Positions 40,015 through 49,760 of a stretch of 64,000 bases of DNA are shown in pieces. Origin of the DNA: Methylotenera versatilis 7. GTDB taxonomy: Bacteria; Pseudomonadota; Gammaproteobacteria; Burkholderiales; Methylophilaceae. The translations under genes were made by a program, and so were the position numbers. The notes under the pieces were generated by a model. The model had not been told where the DNA came from. It saw only the letters and a list, made by a program, of their open reading frames with translations, and searched no databases. The stretch's first letter is position 1; every line of letters begins with the position of its first letter. The stretch is taken from assembly GCF_000799165.1 (NCBI RefSeq), contig NZ_JUGF01000003.1, positions 62,001 to 126,000 of the forward strand, written 5' to 3'.

Positions 40015-41013
40015 TTAAACCTTTGAATCAAGCGCGTCTGGAATTAAGCCGCGTTCACAATCGCGGCAGCGACGGCAGAATCGTGCCAGCCATTTAATCG
40101 GCTCATGACCAATATCGTGTTTTGCGTTTGGTTCAAAAAAGACCTGGCGCGACAAGGCAAAGAACTGTTCAATTTCAGTCTTTATCGGTTTAAAGCTGGG
40201 TTTTTTCTCAAAAAATTCATTCAGATTTCCACCGAACACACTCATGCCAGCTGTCGTGTTAAGGGATTGATGCATGCTGGTTATCGCTTGCTGTAAGCCT
40301 TGAGGTGTATTGGGCGACCTGCGGATTAAACGATAGCTCTTTGCAAATGGACCACCCATGCGTGGTAACCAGGTATATTTGCCTAGTATGTACAGCAAGC
40401 CCAACAAACTTAACGCTAAAACCGTTAACAACACTTTTAAGTATTGTTTAAGGTTGCTGTTGTCCAATAATAATGGGCCTCTGAAGCCTGACATATCCGA
40501 TTCAATTTTCACCGCACCATAAATTGAAAGTGGCGAAATCGCAAAGTCCCAGCTTGGGATGCGGTATTTCACGACTTCTTTCGTCTGTGTGTTGATAATG
40601 CGTAAATACTCTTGTGGCAATGAACCATGTTTTGCTACCAGATTGTTGGTAAATACCTGATAACTCAAGCTGAGTGTATGCGTGACATCATCACTATGTT
40701 CTTTTTTGACGTGTTTAAGATCGCTTAAATCAATGCCGACTAATTGACCTTTATAACGTCTTTCGTAGCCGATAATAGGTAAAGATTCGTCAATCAGTTG
40801 ATAGGGCTTTTTAATGGTAATCGTCATATTACGCGTTAAGATATCGCCAACCGTGTAGCCTACATTGCGCACCGGCTCTTGTATCTGGATGCTGACAATG
40901 CCAGGTTTAATATCTGGCAGCTCTTCATATTCCAGCGCGTAGGTGCTAGCCACACTTAATATGAAAAGCGGACTTGTAATGATTGCCAGCCAATATTTTT
41001 TTAATGATTTCAT
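40015..41013 (-). CDS. mxaA: MxaA-like protein
   Basis: 332 aa. Signal peptide (cleavage near TYA/LEY), a periplasmic beta-rich domain with VRNVGYTVGDILTRNMTITI (close to the MxaA hallmark of a 'GYTVGD' stretch), a membrane helix (about 190-210) and a cytoplasmic tail with several cysteines (FCRRCRDCERG). MxaA is required for calcium incorporation into methanol dehydrogenase in Methylobacterium. Third gene of the set. Confidence 0.8.
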   Translation of the reverse strand: MKSLKKYWLAIITSPLFILSVASTYALEYEELPDIKPGIVSIQIQEPVRNVGYTVGDILTRNMTITIKKPYQLIDESLPIIGYERRYKGQLVGIDLSDLKHVKKEHSDDVTHTLSLSYQVFTNNLVAKHGSLPQEYLRIINTQTKEVVKYRIPSWDFAISPLSIYGAVKIESDMSGFRGPLLLDNSNLKQYLKVLLTVLALSLLGLLYILGKYTWLPRMGGPFAKSYRLIRRSPNTPQGLQQAITSMHQSLNTTAGMSVFGGNLNEFFEKKPSFKPIKTEIEQFFALSRQVFFEPNAKHDIGHEPIKWLARFCRRCRDCERGLIPDALDSKV

Positions 41014-41071
41014 AGTGTTAAGTATTCGGTTTATGTTTTGAATTAATCTCTTAAATCATTCACTATTCAGT

Positions 41072-41935
41072 TTAAGCCGCGACAAATTGGTGAAAGTATT
41101 CAGTTAGAGCGTCGGCATCAAAATCACCTTCCACGTAAAACGGCGGCATATCAAACTGCATAAATAGTTTATAAATCGCTTCACGACGCGCCTCAAATGA
41201 TGCAATGATTTTGTCACGATATTCCTTGCGCAAAAATAAAGTGCGTTTCTGGCCCGTTTCAGGGTCGGTGACGGCGGTAATGCCAAACTCAGGCAGATTC
41301 CTGTATTCATCCGCATCCCATAAAACCACGGGCACAATATGGTGGCGCAATAAGTTCGCCAGTGAGCCTTCTAACTCTGCTAATGGCATATGGAAATCTG
41401 AAATTAAAAATACCAGTGAGCGTTCGCGCGGCAAATAGCGCCACACATCGTTAATGCCGCTGCCGGAAACCGGTTCGGGATGATATTCTTTCAAGCGTTC
41501 TGCCAACTCAATCGCGCGTTGTGATTTAAACGATGCTGTGCTGATCCAATCTTCGCGTACCACTTCATCAAAACCCACAAAACCGAATGGGTCTGAATTT
41601 CTAGTCGCTGAACGTGCAATCGATTCTGCAATCTCTGCCGCTTTGCGAATTTTGCGTTCTTTTGCGCCAAAATTCATGCTGCCGGATAAATCGCAAATCA
41701 CAAAAACCGGCGTTGCACTTTTTTGATTGAACAGGCGTACATACACCTGTTCCATTGGATCGCGAATGGTTTGGCGCAAATCGATGCGGCGCGGATCAGG
41801 GTAGGCGATCAGTGTGGTATGACCAATAAACTCCATGCCCATGCCGCGCTGCGTGCTGGCATGGCGACCAGGATGGCGACCGCGATTACGCCAGCCGATG
41901 TGGTAGCTAAACTCTTTGATATTTTCAATGGACAT
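41072..41935 (-). CDS. mxaS: DUF58 protein, MxaS-like
   Basis: 287 aa soluble protein. It has FSYHIGWRNRGRHPGRHASTQRGMGMEF and DPRRIDLRQTIRDP, as in MxaS, and a VWA-like fold with CDLSGSMNFG. DUF58 proteins pair with MoxR ATPases in chaperone-like pairs. It lies 53 bp after the MoxR gene and 58 bp before mxaA. Confidence 0.85.
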   Translation of the reverse strand: MSIENIKEFSYHIGWRNRGRHPGRHASTQRGMGMEFIGHTTLIAYPDPRRIDLRQTIRDPMEQVYVRLFNQKSATPVFVICDLSGSMNFGAKERKIRKAAEIAESIARSATRNSDPFGFVGFDEVVREDWISTASFKSQRAIELAERLKEYHPEPVSGSGINDVWRYLPRERSLVFLISDFHMPLAELEGSLANLLRHHIVPVVLWDADEYRNLPEFGITAVTDPETGQKRTLFLRKEYRDKIIASFEARREAIYKLFMQFDMPPFYVEGDFDADALTEYFHQFVAA

Positions 41936-41988
41936 TGATGCTGACCGATATGAATATTAATGACTGAATGTTAATTGCTGAATATAGA

Positions 41989-43005
41989 CTAGGGCGCGGC
42001 AACAGCGTTGATGATATTGCTTAACATTTCGCGCGCAATTTCTGTACGACGCATTTCATAAACTGGGCTAAATACCAATCTGTGAGCAACAGTTTCATGA
42101 AAAACAGCATGAATATCTTCCGGTGTAATCGCAGTGCGTTCATTCAGCCAAGCGTTGACACGTGCTGCGCGTAGCATCATGCTCATACCGCGCGGGCTGG
42201 CACCAGCAAGCACTAGACGGTTCATATCCACATTTGTCACCTTAATGCCAAAATCAGTCGGTTTGCGCGTGGCTTTCCATAAATTAAGCGCATATTTTTC
42301 AAGTGTTTTCGAAGCCTCGACACTTTCTTGAATAACACCAGAAAATGCATTTAATTCATCGAATTTCAATACGTCAGGTTTAACCGTATCAATCAGTGTG
42401 TCTACGTTGTGAAAGCGCGTATCAAACATCAGGCCAGACATAATGTCATCGTCATTGGGAACCACAATTGGGATTTCCATCATAAAACGGTCGCGCGCCG
42501 CAGAAGGAATTTCAAACGTTTCTTCTTTTTCGACTTGATTGCGGTCTGCAAACACAATCATGTGCGGAAATACATGTTCTTTATTAAATGCAGAAAGCGT
42601 ACGTTCCGCCATCACGCGCAATAGCAAGGAATGTACTTGTGGGCGCGCGCGGTTGATTTCGTTAAAGAAAAATACCGATAAATCTTCGCCAGACATTAAC
42701 AGCGGGCCAGCACTTACGTGCGGTTTACCGTCTTCGCCTAGGTAAGTGTGATATACCAAATCGTTCGGCATTAAGTCAATCGTGCCCTCAATCCGCTGAT
42801 AGCCGCCACCGATTCCGCGTGTAAAAGCGCGTAGCAGTGTGGTTTTTCCCACGCCAACATCACCTTCAAGTAATACATGGCCACGTGCAAAAATCGCGAT
42901 GGTGATTAAACGAACAGGGTTTTGCTGGCCAACCACTACTTTGTTCACTTCGGTTTCTAAAGTCAGCGCATGTTGACGCCAATCGGCTAATAGACGGTCA
43001 CTCAT
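41989..43005 (-). CDS. mxaR: MoxR-type AAA ATPase, MxaR-like
   Basis: 338 aa. Walker A GDVGVGKTTLL (about 49-59), Walker B VFFFNEINRA (about 110), sensor 1 in VFADRNQVEKE and an arginine finger in PSAARDRF. MoxR ATPases act as chaperones with VWA proteins, here mxaS, mxaC and mxaL. In methylotrophs this gene starts the mxaRSACKL part of the methanol dehydrogenase operon; here it is the first gene, with 581 bp of AT-rich upstream sequence. Confidence 0.87.
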   Translation of the reverse strand: MSDRLLADWRQHALTLETEVNKVVVGQQNPVRLITIAIFARGHVLLEGDVGVGKTTLLRAFTRGIGGGYQRIEGTIDLMPNDLVYHTYLGEDGKPHVSAGPLLMSGEDLSVFFFNEINRARPQVHSLLLRVMAERTLSAFNKEHVFPHMIVFADRNQVEKEETFEIPSAARDRFMMEIPIVVPNDDDIMSGLMFDTRFHNVDTLIDTVKPDVLKFDELNAFSGVIQESVEASKTLEKYALNLWKATRKPTDFGIKVTNVDMNRLVLAGASPRGMSMMLRAARVNAWLNERTAITPEDIHAVFHETVAHRLVFSPVYEMRRTEIAREMLSNIINAVAAP

Positions 43006-43586
43006 TGAGTTTTTCCTAAAATTTAAATGATTAACTAATAGTAATAAATGATTAAGTAATAATAGATGGTTATTTATGCGTGCTTATGTAATTAGTATAA
43101 TGAATTTGAAATGATTGCTTACAATTTGTTAACAATATAAATGAAATTCTGCGAAGTGTATACCGGTTTGTATAGTTTAGGCGGTTAATATTTCTTGTAG
43201 CGATATCTTTGTTTCTTAATATCAAAAGTCATGTGTGGACATGGATTGTAATCACCTAATATAAAGCCAATTGCCGTTAGCCCGATTATGCGCTTTATCT
43301 ACGTTGCTCAAAGTGGGTTTAACTCCAAATCAGCAACTGATAATCAAAATCAATGGCCACTTTAAATAAAACGCTTTGGACCCACATTAATTAAATATTG
43401 CCTCTAAAAACGGATAAATATTTCCTAAAAGTTTTAGCATCGCCCAAAATAGTGGATAATTTAGCCTGCGATTACAGAGCAAATTACTTATTTTTTTATA
43501 ATTAAAATAAGGGCGCTGTAAAAATTGATAACTTTAATGCTTTAAATTCATGCATTAAAATAAAATACTTAAAAGATCAACAACTC
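43006..43586. other. AT-rich intergenic region between mxaR and fabA
   Basis: 581 bp without an ORF I can support. It must hold the promoters of the mxaR group (leftward) and fabA (rightward). I see scattered AT-rich -10-like sequences but no paired -35/-10, hairpin or RNA gene. Confidence 0.4.
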
Positions 43587-44105
43587 ATGACGACTAGACA
43601 AAACAGCTTTACCAAAGAAGAACTATTAAAATGCGGACGAGGAGAATTGTTTGGTCCAGGTAATGCGCAATTGCCTTTGCCACCCATGCTGATGTTTGAT
43701 CGTATTGTTAAGATTACAGAAGACGGTGGTAAATACGGACATGGCCAGATTATTGCTGAATTGGATATTCGGCCAGATCTATGGTTTTTTGATTGCCATT
43801 TTACTGGCGATCCAGTGATGCCTGGTTGTCTGGGTTTAGATGCAATGTGGCAGCTGGTTGGGTTTTATTTGGGCTGGATGGGCGGACCGGGTCGTGGCCG
43901 CGCATTGGGAGCGGGTGAAGTGAAATTTAGCGGGCAAGTGTTGCCAACGGCTAAAATTGCAACTTATACCATTGATTTGAAACGCGTTATTATGCGTAAG
44001 TTGGTGATGGGCATTGCTGATGCAACTATGTCACTAGATGGCCGCGAGATTTATGCAGCGAACGATTTGCGAGTTGGACTGTTTACGCGCACAGACAATT
44101 TTTAA
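43587..44105 (+). CDS. fabA: 3-hydroxydecanoyl-ACP dehydratase/isomerase
   Basis: 172 aa hotdog-fold enzyme. The active-site His is in [25 protein letters not shown] (about 70) and the Asp is also there (LGLDAMWQ). It makes the cis-3 unsaturated intermediate for membrane lipids. fabB follows 58 bp downstream with a GGAGG site, the classical unsaturated-fatty-acid pair. Confidence 0.98.
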   Translation: MTTRQNSFTKEELLKCGRGELFGPGNAQLPLPPMLMFDRIVKITEDGGKYGHGQIIAELDIRPDLWFFDCHFTGDPVMPGCLGLDAMWQLVGFYLGWMGGPGRGRALGAGEVKFSGQVLPTAKIATYTIDLKRVIMRKLVMGIADATMSLDGREIYAANDLRVGLFTRTDNF

Positions 44106-44163
44106 ACGGATATTTGTTCATGTTTGGTATAAAGAATAAAGTAAACTTTGGAGGGAGCACGCA

Positions 44164-45408
44164 ATGCGTCGTGTCGTAATCACTGGGTTGGGCATCGTGT
44201 CTAGCCTTGGTAACAACAAATCAGAAGTAAAAGAAAGCTTATTTACAGGAAAATCTGGCATTAGTTTTCAACCGGAATATGCAGAGCGCGGTTTGCGTTC
44301 GCAGGTTGCTGGCAGCATCAAAAACCTGGATATTGAAGCATTAATTGATCGTAAATTACTGCGCTTTATGGCAAAAGGTCATGCTTATGCTTGGATTGCG
44401 TTGCAGGAAGCAATTGCTGATGCCAAGCTAGCTGAAGATCAGGTTTCGAATGTGCGTACTGGCATTATTGTTGGCGGCGGCGGGCCATCCACTGAAAGCA
44501 TTGAGCAAAGTAATGCAGTGTTAGCAGAGAAAGGTATTCGCCGGGTTGGCCCTTACATGGTGACTAAGGCTATGTGCAGCGGCATTGTGGCGACTTTAGC
44601 TACAGGCGCTAAGATCAAGGGTGTTAACTACGGCATCAGTTCAGCCTGTTCCACTAGTGCACACTGTATCGGTGCGGGCGTTGAGCAAATTCAATTAGGG
44701 AAACAAGACATTGTATTTGCTGGCGGCGGTGAAGAGGAACATTGGAGCTTGTCCTACCTGTTTGATGCTATGGGTGCGATGTCCAGCAAGTACAATGAAA
44801 GCCCTGAAAAAGCCAGCCGTACTTATGATGCGAATCGTGACGGTTTTGTGATTTCTGGTGGTGGCGGCATTGTGGTGCTTGAGGAGTATGAGCATGCCAA
44901 AGCACGTGGTGCAAAAATCTATGCTGAAGTGATTGGCTATGGTGCGACATCGGATGGCTATGACATGGTAGCGCCGAGCGGCGAGGGCGCGGAGCGCTGT
45001 ATGAAGTTGGCGTTAACCGACCATGATGGCAATAAAATTGACCATGTCGATTACATCAACACGCATGGTACGAGTACGCCTGTTGGTGATACTAAAGAGT
45101 TGGAAGCGATTCATACTGTGTTCAGTAGCGGCGAATATGGTGAATTGCCTGCGATTGCATCAACCAAATCACTTTCTGGTCACGCATTGGGTGCGGCTGG
45201 TGTGAATGAAGCGATTTATACCTTGATTATGATGGAAAATAACTTCATTGCAGCATCAGCCAATATCGAAACGCTTGACCCTGCGGCAGTTGGTTTGCCG
45301 ATTGCGACAAAGCGGATTGATGACATTAAAATCACCACGGCTTTATCGAATAGTTTTGGCTTTGGCGGTACCAACGCTACGCTTACTTTATCAACCAAGA
45401 ACTTGTAA
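44164..45408 (+). CDS. fabB: 3-oxoacyl-ACP synthase I
   Basis: 414 aa condensing enzyme. Catalytic triad: Cys in [12 protein letters not shown] (about 163), His in [12 protein letters not shown] (about 300) and His in [12 protein letters not shown] (about 335). Its pairing with fabA and the FabB-like pattern point to elongation of unsaturated chains. Shine-Dalgarno GGAGGGAG lies 6 nt upstream. Confidence 0.97.
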   Translation: MRRVVITGLGIVSSLGNNKSEVKESLFTGKSGISFQPEYAERGLRSQVAGSIKNLDIEALIDRKLLRFMAKGHAYAWIALQEAIADAKLAEDQVSNVRTGIIVGGGGPSTESIEQSNAVLAEKGIRRVGPYMVTKAMCSGIVATLATGAKIKGVNYGISSACSTSAHCIGAGVEQIQLGKQDIVFAGGGEEEHWSLSYLFDAMGAMSSKYNESPEKASRTYDANRDGFVISGGGGIVVLEEYEHAKARGAKIYAEVIGYGATSDGYDMVAPSGEGAERCMKLALTDHDGNKIDHVDYINTHGTSTPVGDTKELEAIHTVFSSGEYGELPAIASTKSLSGHALGAAGVNEAIYTLIMMENNFIAASANIETLDPAAVGLPIATKRIDDIKITTALSNSFGFGGTNATLTLSTKNL

Positions 45409-45438
45409 GTTAAGTGATTAATTAAGCCAATTTTAATA

Positions 45439-45984
45439 TTGATGATGAAATATTCGGTTGTCATTCTATTTTTATTGGCTTTTTTATCCGGTTGCGCAGC
45501 ACTCGGCGACCGCACAGTGAATGTGACTGAAGCGCAAATTCAGCAAAAACTTAACGAAAAATTGGCAGTGCCGATTCAGTTGCTCAAGATTTTTGATGTG
45601 AATTTAAGCAACTCTGTCGTGAAGTTTGACCAAAGCACAGGCCGAATGCAAACCACCTTGGACACAGTGTTTAACAGCCCCTTGCTGGATAAAAGTGTCG
45701 CTGGCAAGTTGGGTATCTCGGGTAAGCTACGTTTTGATGCGGCAAGCCAGTCAGTCGTATTGGATGAGCCGAAGATTGATCAATTTACCGTTGATGGTGC
45801 CGACAGTAAACATAATGAAATAATCAACGCGTTGACCAAAACACTTGGCGCAGAAATGTTGAGTGGCATCACACTGTATACGGTTAAGCCGGAAGATTTA
45901 CAATTTGGTGGAACGACTTACAGCCCCCAAGATATGCAGATTACCGATAAAGGCTTGCAGCTTACATTAACCCCGCAACGCTAA
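45439..45984 (+). CDS. DUF1439-type lipoprotein
   Basis: 181 aa with a lipobox (LLAFLSGC/A), so probably an outer-membrane lipoprotein. The rest is beta-rich with NVTEAQIQQKLNEKLAVPIQLL, as in YceB/DUF1439 proteins, which have a lipid-binding-like fold. Function unknown. The ATG is doubled (MMMK); either start gives the same mature protein. Follows fabB by 30 bp. Confidence 0.82.
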   Translation: MMMKYSVVILFLLAFLSGCAALGDRTVNVTEAQIQQKLNEKLAVPIQLLKIFDVNLSNSVVKFDQSTGRMQTTLDTVFNSPLLDKSVAGKLGISGKLRFDAASQSVVLDEPKIDQFTVDGADSKHNEIINALTKTLGAEMLSGITLYTVKPEDLQFGGTTYSPQDMQITDKGLQLTLTPQR

Positions 45985-46003
45985 TGGTTGATTTACAAAC
46001 ACT

Positions 46004-46540
46004 GTGCAACTGATTGTTTACTTACTTGCTATTTTTGTGGTCTTAACTCCGATTGGCACAGATGCTGCAACTAAAACCACTACAATTAAAAAAAACAGCA
46101 AATTCAAGTCTAAAAAAACGACGCAAGTAGTTCCATCATATGTGATTGAAATTGGCTACCCTAGCGTTACAGTAGCGATCAATGACATTAAAGAGCGCAA
46201 GGATGTTGTTATCAAGCCAAATGCTAAACCGTTTGGATGGCAACACAGAAGCGGCCCTTGGTACGTGGTGAATGAAGGACCCAATATTGAATGGGCATTT
46301 ACCGAAGGTGGGCATTATGCACACCCAAGCGTGATTAAACGGATAATAGATGTTGGTTCGTCAAATCATGTGGACGTGGATATGGCTTTTAGGTGTGGTG
46401 CAGCGAACAGTGCAGATTGCGATAAACTATTGACGGAATTCAAAGAGGTTAAAGCGCTAATCAGCAAGGTGTATCAAAAAAAATTCATTAAAACTGCAGA
46501 TGGCGTTCCCGTTTGGATCGGGGTCGATAACTTAGAGTAA
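46004..46540 (+). CDS. Secreted protein of unknown function
   Basis: 178 aa from a GTG start, with a signal peptide (cleavage near TDA/ATK), a Lys/Thr-rich linker (TTIKKNSKFKSKKTT) and a globular domain with two Cys (FRCGAANSADC) that may form a disulfide. Family not recognised. It begins 19 bp after the lipoprotein gene, so the two may be cotranscribed. Confidence 0.6.
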   Translation: MQLIVYLLAIFVVLTPIGTDAATKTTTIKKNSKFKSKKTTQVVPSYVIEIGYPSVTVAINDIKERKDVVIKPNAKPFGWQHRSGPWYVVNEGPNIEWAFTEGGHYAHPSVIKRIIDVGSSNHVDVDMAFRCGAANSADCDKLLTEFKEVKALISKVYQKKFIKTADGVPVWIGVDNLE

Positions 46541-46602
46541 ATAAGCACTTATCATTCATAGTGCACATCGTAGGTCAATGTTCTGTGCGCTCAATGTGTG
46601 GT

Positions 46603-46971
46603 TTAAATCAATAATGCAGCCGCCACGTTGCGGCCTTCGCTCATTAGAATATTATACGTCCTACACGCTGCCGCTGTGGTCATGCACTCGATTGGAATAT
46701 TATTCTCTGTCAAATTTTGCGTTATTTTAGGATGTAAAAATTGATGTTTCGACCCTGTGCCAAGTAACACAACTTCAGGGTTCAATTGAACTATATCAAC
46801 AAAATGTGCCGCTGTTAAATCCGAAAAACTGGTGGCATTCCAATTTAAAATCAACTCATTCGCCAGCACGATAAGATTTTGTGCATAGCGTTTTTTGTTG
46901 ATTTCAATAAAATCTTCACTGTATCCGGTGATTAAGTTGTTATTTTCAGCGCTGGTTAAATGTAATTTCAT
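46603..46971 (-). CDS. Mth938-like (DUF498) domain protein
   Basis: 122 aa single-domain protein. Signature parts: ENNNLITGYSEDFIEINKKRY at the N-terminus, PEVVLLGTGSKHQF and the typical ending CMTTAAACRTYNILMSEGRNVAAALL. This family includes mitochondrial NDUFAF3, a complex I assembly factor; bacterial roles are uncertain. Confidence 0.88.
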   Translation of the reverse strand: MKLHLTSAENNNLITGYSEDFIEINKKRYAQNLIVLANELILNWNATSFSDLTAAHFVDIVQLNPEVVLLGTGSKHQFLHPKITQNLTENNIPIECMTTAAACRTYNILMSEGRNVAAALLI

Positions 46972-47107
46972 GCTGCTATTTTAGCGCGGTCTTTGATTGA
47001 AGAAAAACCTTATTCTAAGGTAAACTTATGGTTGTAGCTTAATACCTTTTTAACTCCAATTTTTAACCAAAATCACCTTATTAAAATCACTTAAGAATCA
47101 TTCATTT

Positions 47108-48367
47108 ATGCAGCCTTTACTCAAATCCAACAAGCTCGCTAACGTTTGCTACGATATTCGTGGTCCGGTGTTGCAGCGAGCGCGTCAAATGGAAGAAGAA
47201 GGCCAGCGTATTATTAAGTTGAATATTGGTAATCCAGCCTCTTTTGGCTTTGAAGTGCCAGAAGAAATTCAGCTGGACGTGATTCGCAATATGGGGGATG
47301 CAGGCGGTTATACCGACTCAAAGGGTTTATTTGCACCGCGCAAAGCCATTATGCATTACACGCAAAGCAAACATATTGCCAATGTGACGGTAGACGATAT
47401 CATTATTGGCAATGGCGTTTCTGAGCTGATTGTGATGGCGATGCAAGCCTTGGTGAACAATGGCGACCAAGTATTAGTGCCTATGCCGGATTATCCGTTG
47501 TGGACTGCTGCAGTCACATTGGCTGGCGGTACGGCGCGGCATTATCTGTGTGATGAAGCAACAGGCTGGTTGCCAGACCTTAAGGATATTGAAGCGAAAA
47601 TTACCGCCAATACCCTCGGCATTGTGGTGATTAACCCGAATAATCCAACTGGCGCTTTGTATCCAAAAGAAACCTTGCTAGGCATTATCGAAATCGCGCG
47701 TCGTCATGGTTTAGTGGTATTTGCTGATGAAATTTACGATAAGGTTTTATACGATGAAGCCGAGCATATTTCGCTGGCCTCGCTGGCTGAAGATGTATTA
47801 TTCGTCACGTTTAATGGTCTATCAAAAAACTACCGTACTTGTGGTTATCGTGCTGGCTGGCTAGTGATTTCAGGCGAGAAAAAGCATGCGGCCGATTATA
47901 TAGAGGGCTTGAATATGCTGGCCTCTATGCGTTTATGTGCCAACGTGCCAGGGCAATTAGCCATACAAACTGCGTTGGGCGGGTATCAAAGCATTGACGA
48001 TTTAGTGGCGCCTGCAGGCAGGTTATGTAAACAACGCGATCTGGCTTATGAACTCATCACGGCGATTCCCGGTGTTAGCTGCGTAAAACCTAAAGCGGCG
48101 ATGTACCTATTCCCGAAGCTTGATCCAAAAATGTATCCGATTAAGGACGATCAGCAATTCATTTTAGATTTATTGCTAGAGGAAAAAGTCTTGCTGGTAC
48201 AGGGCACAGGATTTAATTGGAAAGCGGCAGATCATTTCAGAGTGGTGTTTTTACCTAATGTCGATGATTTAACTGAAGCAATTAAACGTATTGCCAGCTT
48301 CTTAGAGCGATATAGAAATAAACATAGCGAAAAATCAGATAAAAAATTAGATGGAGTAACAGTTTGA
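47108..48367 (+). CDS. alaA: Alanine-synthesising aminotransferase (AlaA type)
   Basis: 419 aa class I PLP aminotransferase. The PLP lysine is in FNGLSKNYRTCGYRAGW (about 240); other conserved parts are NPNNPTGALYP and FADEIYDKVLYD. The CYDIRGPVLQRA start matches AlaA/YfbQ glutamate-pyruvate aminotransferases. Its end overlaps the TTG start of hom by 4 bp, and the order alaA-hom-thrC is common in betaproteobacteria. Confidence 0.92.
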   Translation: MQPLLKSNKLANVCYDIRGPVLQRARQMEEEGQRIIKLNIGNPASFGFEVPEEIQLDVIRNMGDAGGYTDSKGLFAPRKAIMHYTQSKHIANVTVDDIIIGNGVSELIVMAMQALVNNGDQVLVPMPDYPLWTAAVTLAGGTARHYLCDEATGWLPDLKDIEAKITANTLGIVVINPNNPTGALYPKETLLGIIEIARRHGLVVFADEIYDKVLYDEAEHISLASLAEDVLFVTFNGLSKNYRTCGYRAGWLVISGEKKHAADYIEGLNMLASMRLCANVPGQLAIQTALGGYQSIDDLVAPAGRLCKQRDLAYELITAIPGVSCVKPKAAMYLFPKLDPKMYPIKDDQQFILDLLLEEKVLLVQGTGFNWKAADHFRVVFLPNVDDLTEAIKRIASFLERYRNKHSEKSDKKLDGVTV

Positions 48368-49707
48368 AGCAATCCGATTTAAAACAGCCAGATTTTAAAC
48401 ATCTGCGCGTAGGGCTTTTGGGCATTGGCACAGTTGGCGGCGGTACTTACAATGTATTAACGCGAAACGCAGCAGAAATTACACGGCGCACTGGTGTGGC
48501 GATTAATGTGCTGCAAGTGGCTGATAGAAATATCGACCATGCAAAACAGATTACAGGCGGCAATACACTGTTATCGACGGATGCATTTGCGATTGTTAAC
48601 AACCCTGAAATTGACGTGGTTGTAGAGCTAATTGGCGGTTATACCTTAAGCAAAGAGTTGGTATTGAAAGCCATTGCCAACGGCAAACACGTTGTGACAG
48701 CGAATAAGGCGTTAATCGCATTGCACGGTAATGAGATTTTCGCAGCGGCACAAAAAGCGGGTGTGATTGTTGCGTTTGAGGCGGCTGTAGCGGGCGGCAT
48801 TCCCATCATCAAGGCTTTGCGCGAAGGTTTAGGCGCAAACCGTATTGAATGGGTTGCGGGTATTATTAATGGCACGACTAACTTTATTCTCAGCGAAATG
48901 CGTGAAAAAGGTTTGGCGTTTGCCGATGTATTAGGCGAAGCGCAACGTTTAGGTTATGCCGAAGCCGACCCTACATTTGACGTGGAAGGCATTGATGCCG
49001 CGCACAAACTCACGATTATGGCGGCGATTGCCTTTGGCATGCCGATGAAGTTTGAGCAAGCTTATACCGAAGGCATCACTAAATTAGAACAAACCGATAT
49101 TAAATACGCTGAAGAACTCGGTTATCGCGTGAAATTATTAGGTATTACCAAACAAGCCGAAGGTGGCGTAGAACTTCGCGTGCATCCAACATTGATTCCG
49201 GAAAAACGTTTAGTCGCCAATGTAAACGGCGCGATGAACGCCGTGGTTGTGAAGGGCGATGCAGTTGGTCCGACTTTGTATTACGGTGCCGGTGCTGGCG
49301 CTGAACCTACAGCTAGTGCTGTAGTGGCCGATTTGATGGATGTGGCGCGTTTAAGTAGCGCCACTGCAGAACAACGCGTGCCTTATTTAGGTTTTCAGGC
49401 AGGTCAATTGAATGATTTGCCTATTTTGCCGATTTCAGAAATCAACAGTGCTTACTATTTGCGTCTGCGTGCTTCAGATGAACCTGGTGTGTTGGCCAAT
49501 GTAACCAAGGTTTTGGCAGAGCGTAATATCTCAATTGATGCTATGTTGCAAAAAGAGCCGGCCGATAATGAAACAGAAGCGGACATTGTCATTTTGACAC
49601 ATGTAACAAAAGAGAAAAATATGGATGCAGGCATTGCTGAAATCGAAGCGCTACCAGCGATAGTCGGAAAATTGGTTAAAATTCGCATGGAAGAGTTGGC
49701 GAAATAA
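48364..49707 (+). CDS. hom: Homoserine dehydrogenase
   Basis: 447 aa from a TTG start overlapping alaA. NAD(P)-binding Rossmann motif VGLLGIGTVGGGTYNVL, catalytic part VVTANKALIALHG and GIINGTTNFILSEM with the Lys further on, and a C-terminal ACT domain (YLRLRASDEPGVLANVTKVLAERNISI, about 355-430) for feedback by threonine. Makes homoserine for threonine and methionine. Confidence 0.97.
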   Translation: MKQSDLKQPDFKHLRVGLLGIGTVGGGTYNVLTRNAAEITRRTGVAINVLQVADRNIDHAKQITGGNTLLSTDAFAIVNNPEIDVVVELIGGYTLSKELVLKAIANGKHVVTANKALIALHGNEIFAAAQKAGVIVAFEAAVAGGIPIIKALREGLGANRIEWVAGIINGTTNFILSEMREKGLAFADVLGEAQRLGYAEADPTFDVEGIDAAHKLTIMAAIAFGMPMKFEQAYTEGITKLEQTDIKYAEELGYRVKLLGITKQAEGGVELRVHPTLIPEKRLVANVNGAMNAVVVKGDAVGPTLYYGAGAGAEPTASAVVADLMDVARLSSATAEQRVPYLGFQAGQLNDLPILPISEINSAYYLRLRASDEPGVLANVTKVLAERNISIDAMLQKEPADNETEADIVILTHVTKEKNMDAGIAEIEALPAIVGKLVKIRMEELAK

Positions 49708-49760
49708 GCCTGAAAGTTAGTTAACAGCAAAACCAGTTCAATCATTAAAGTTAATATTCA

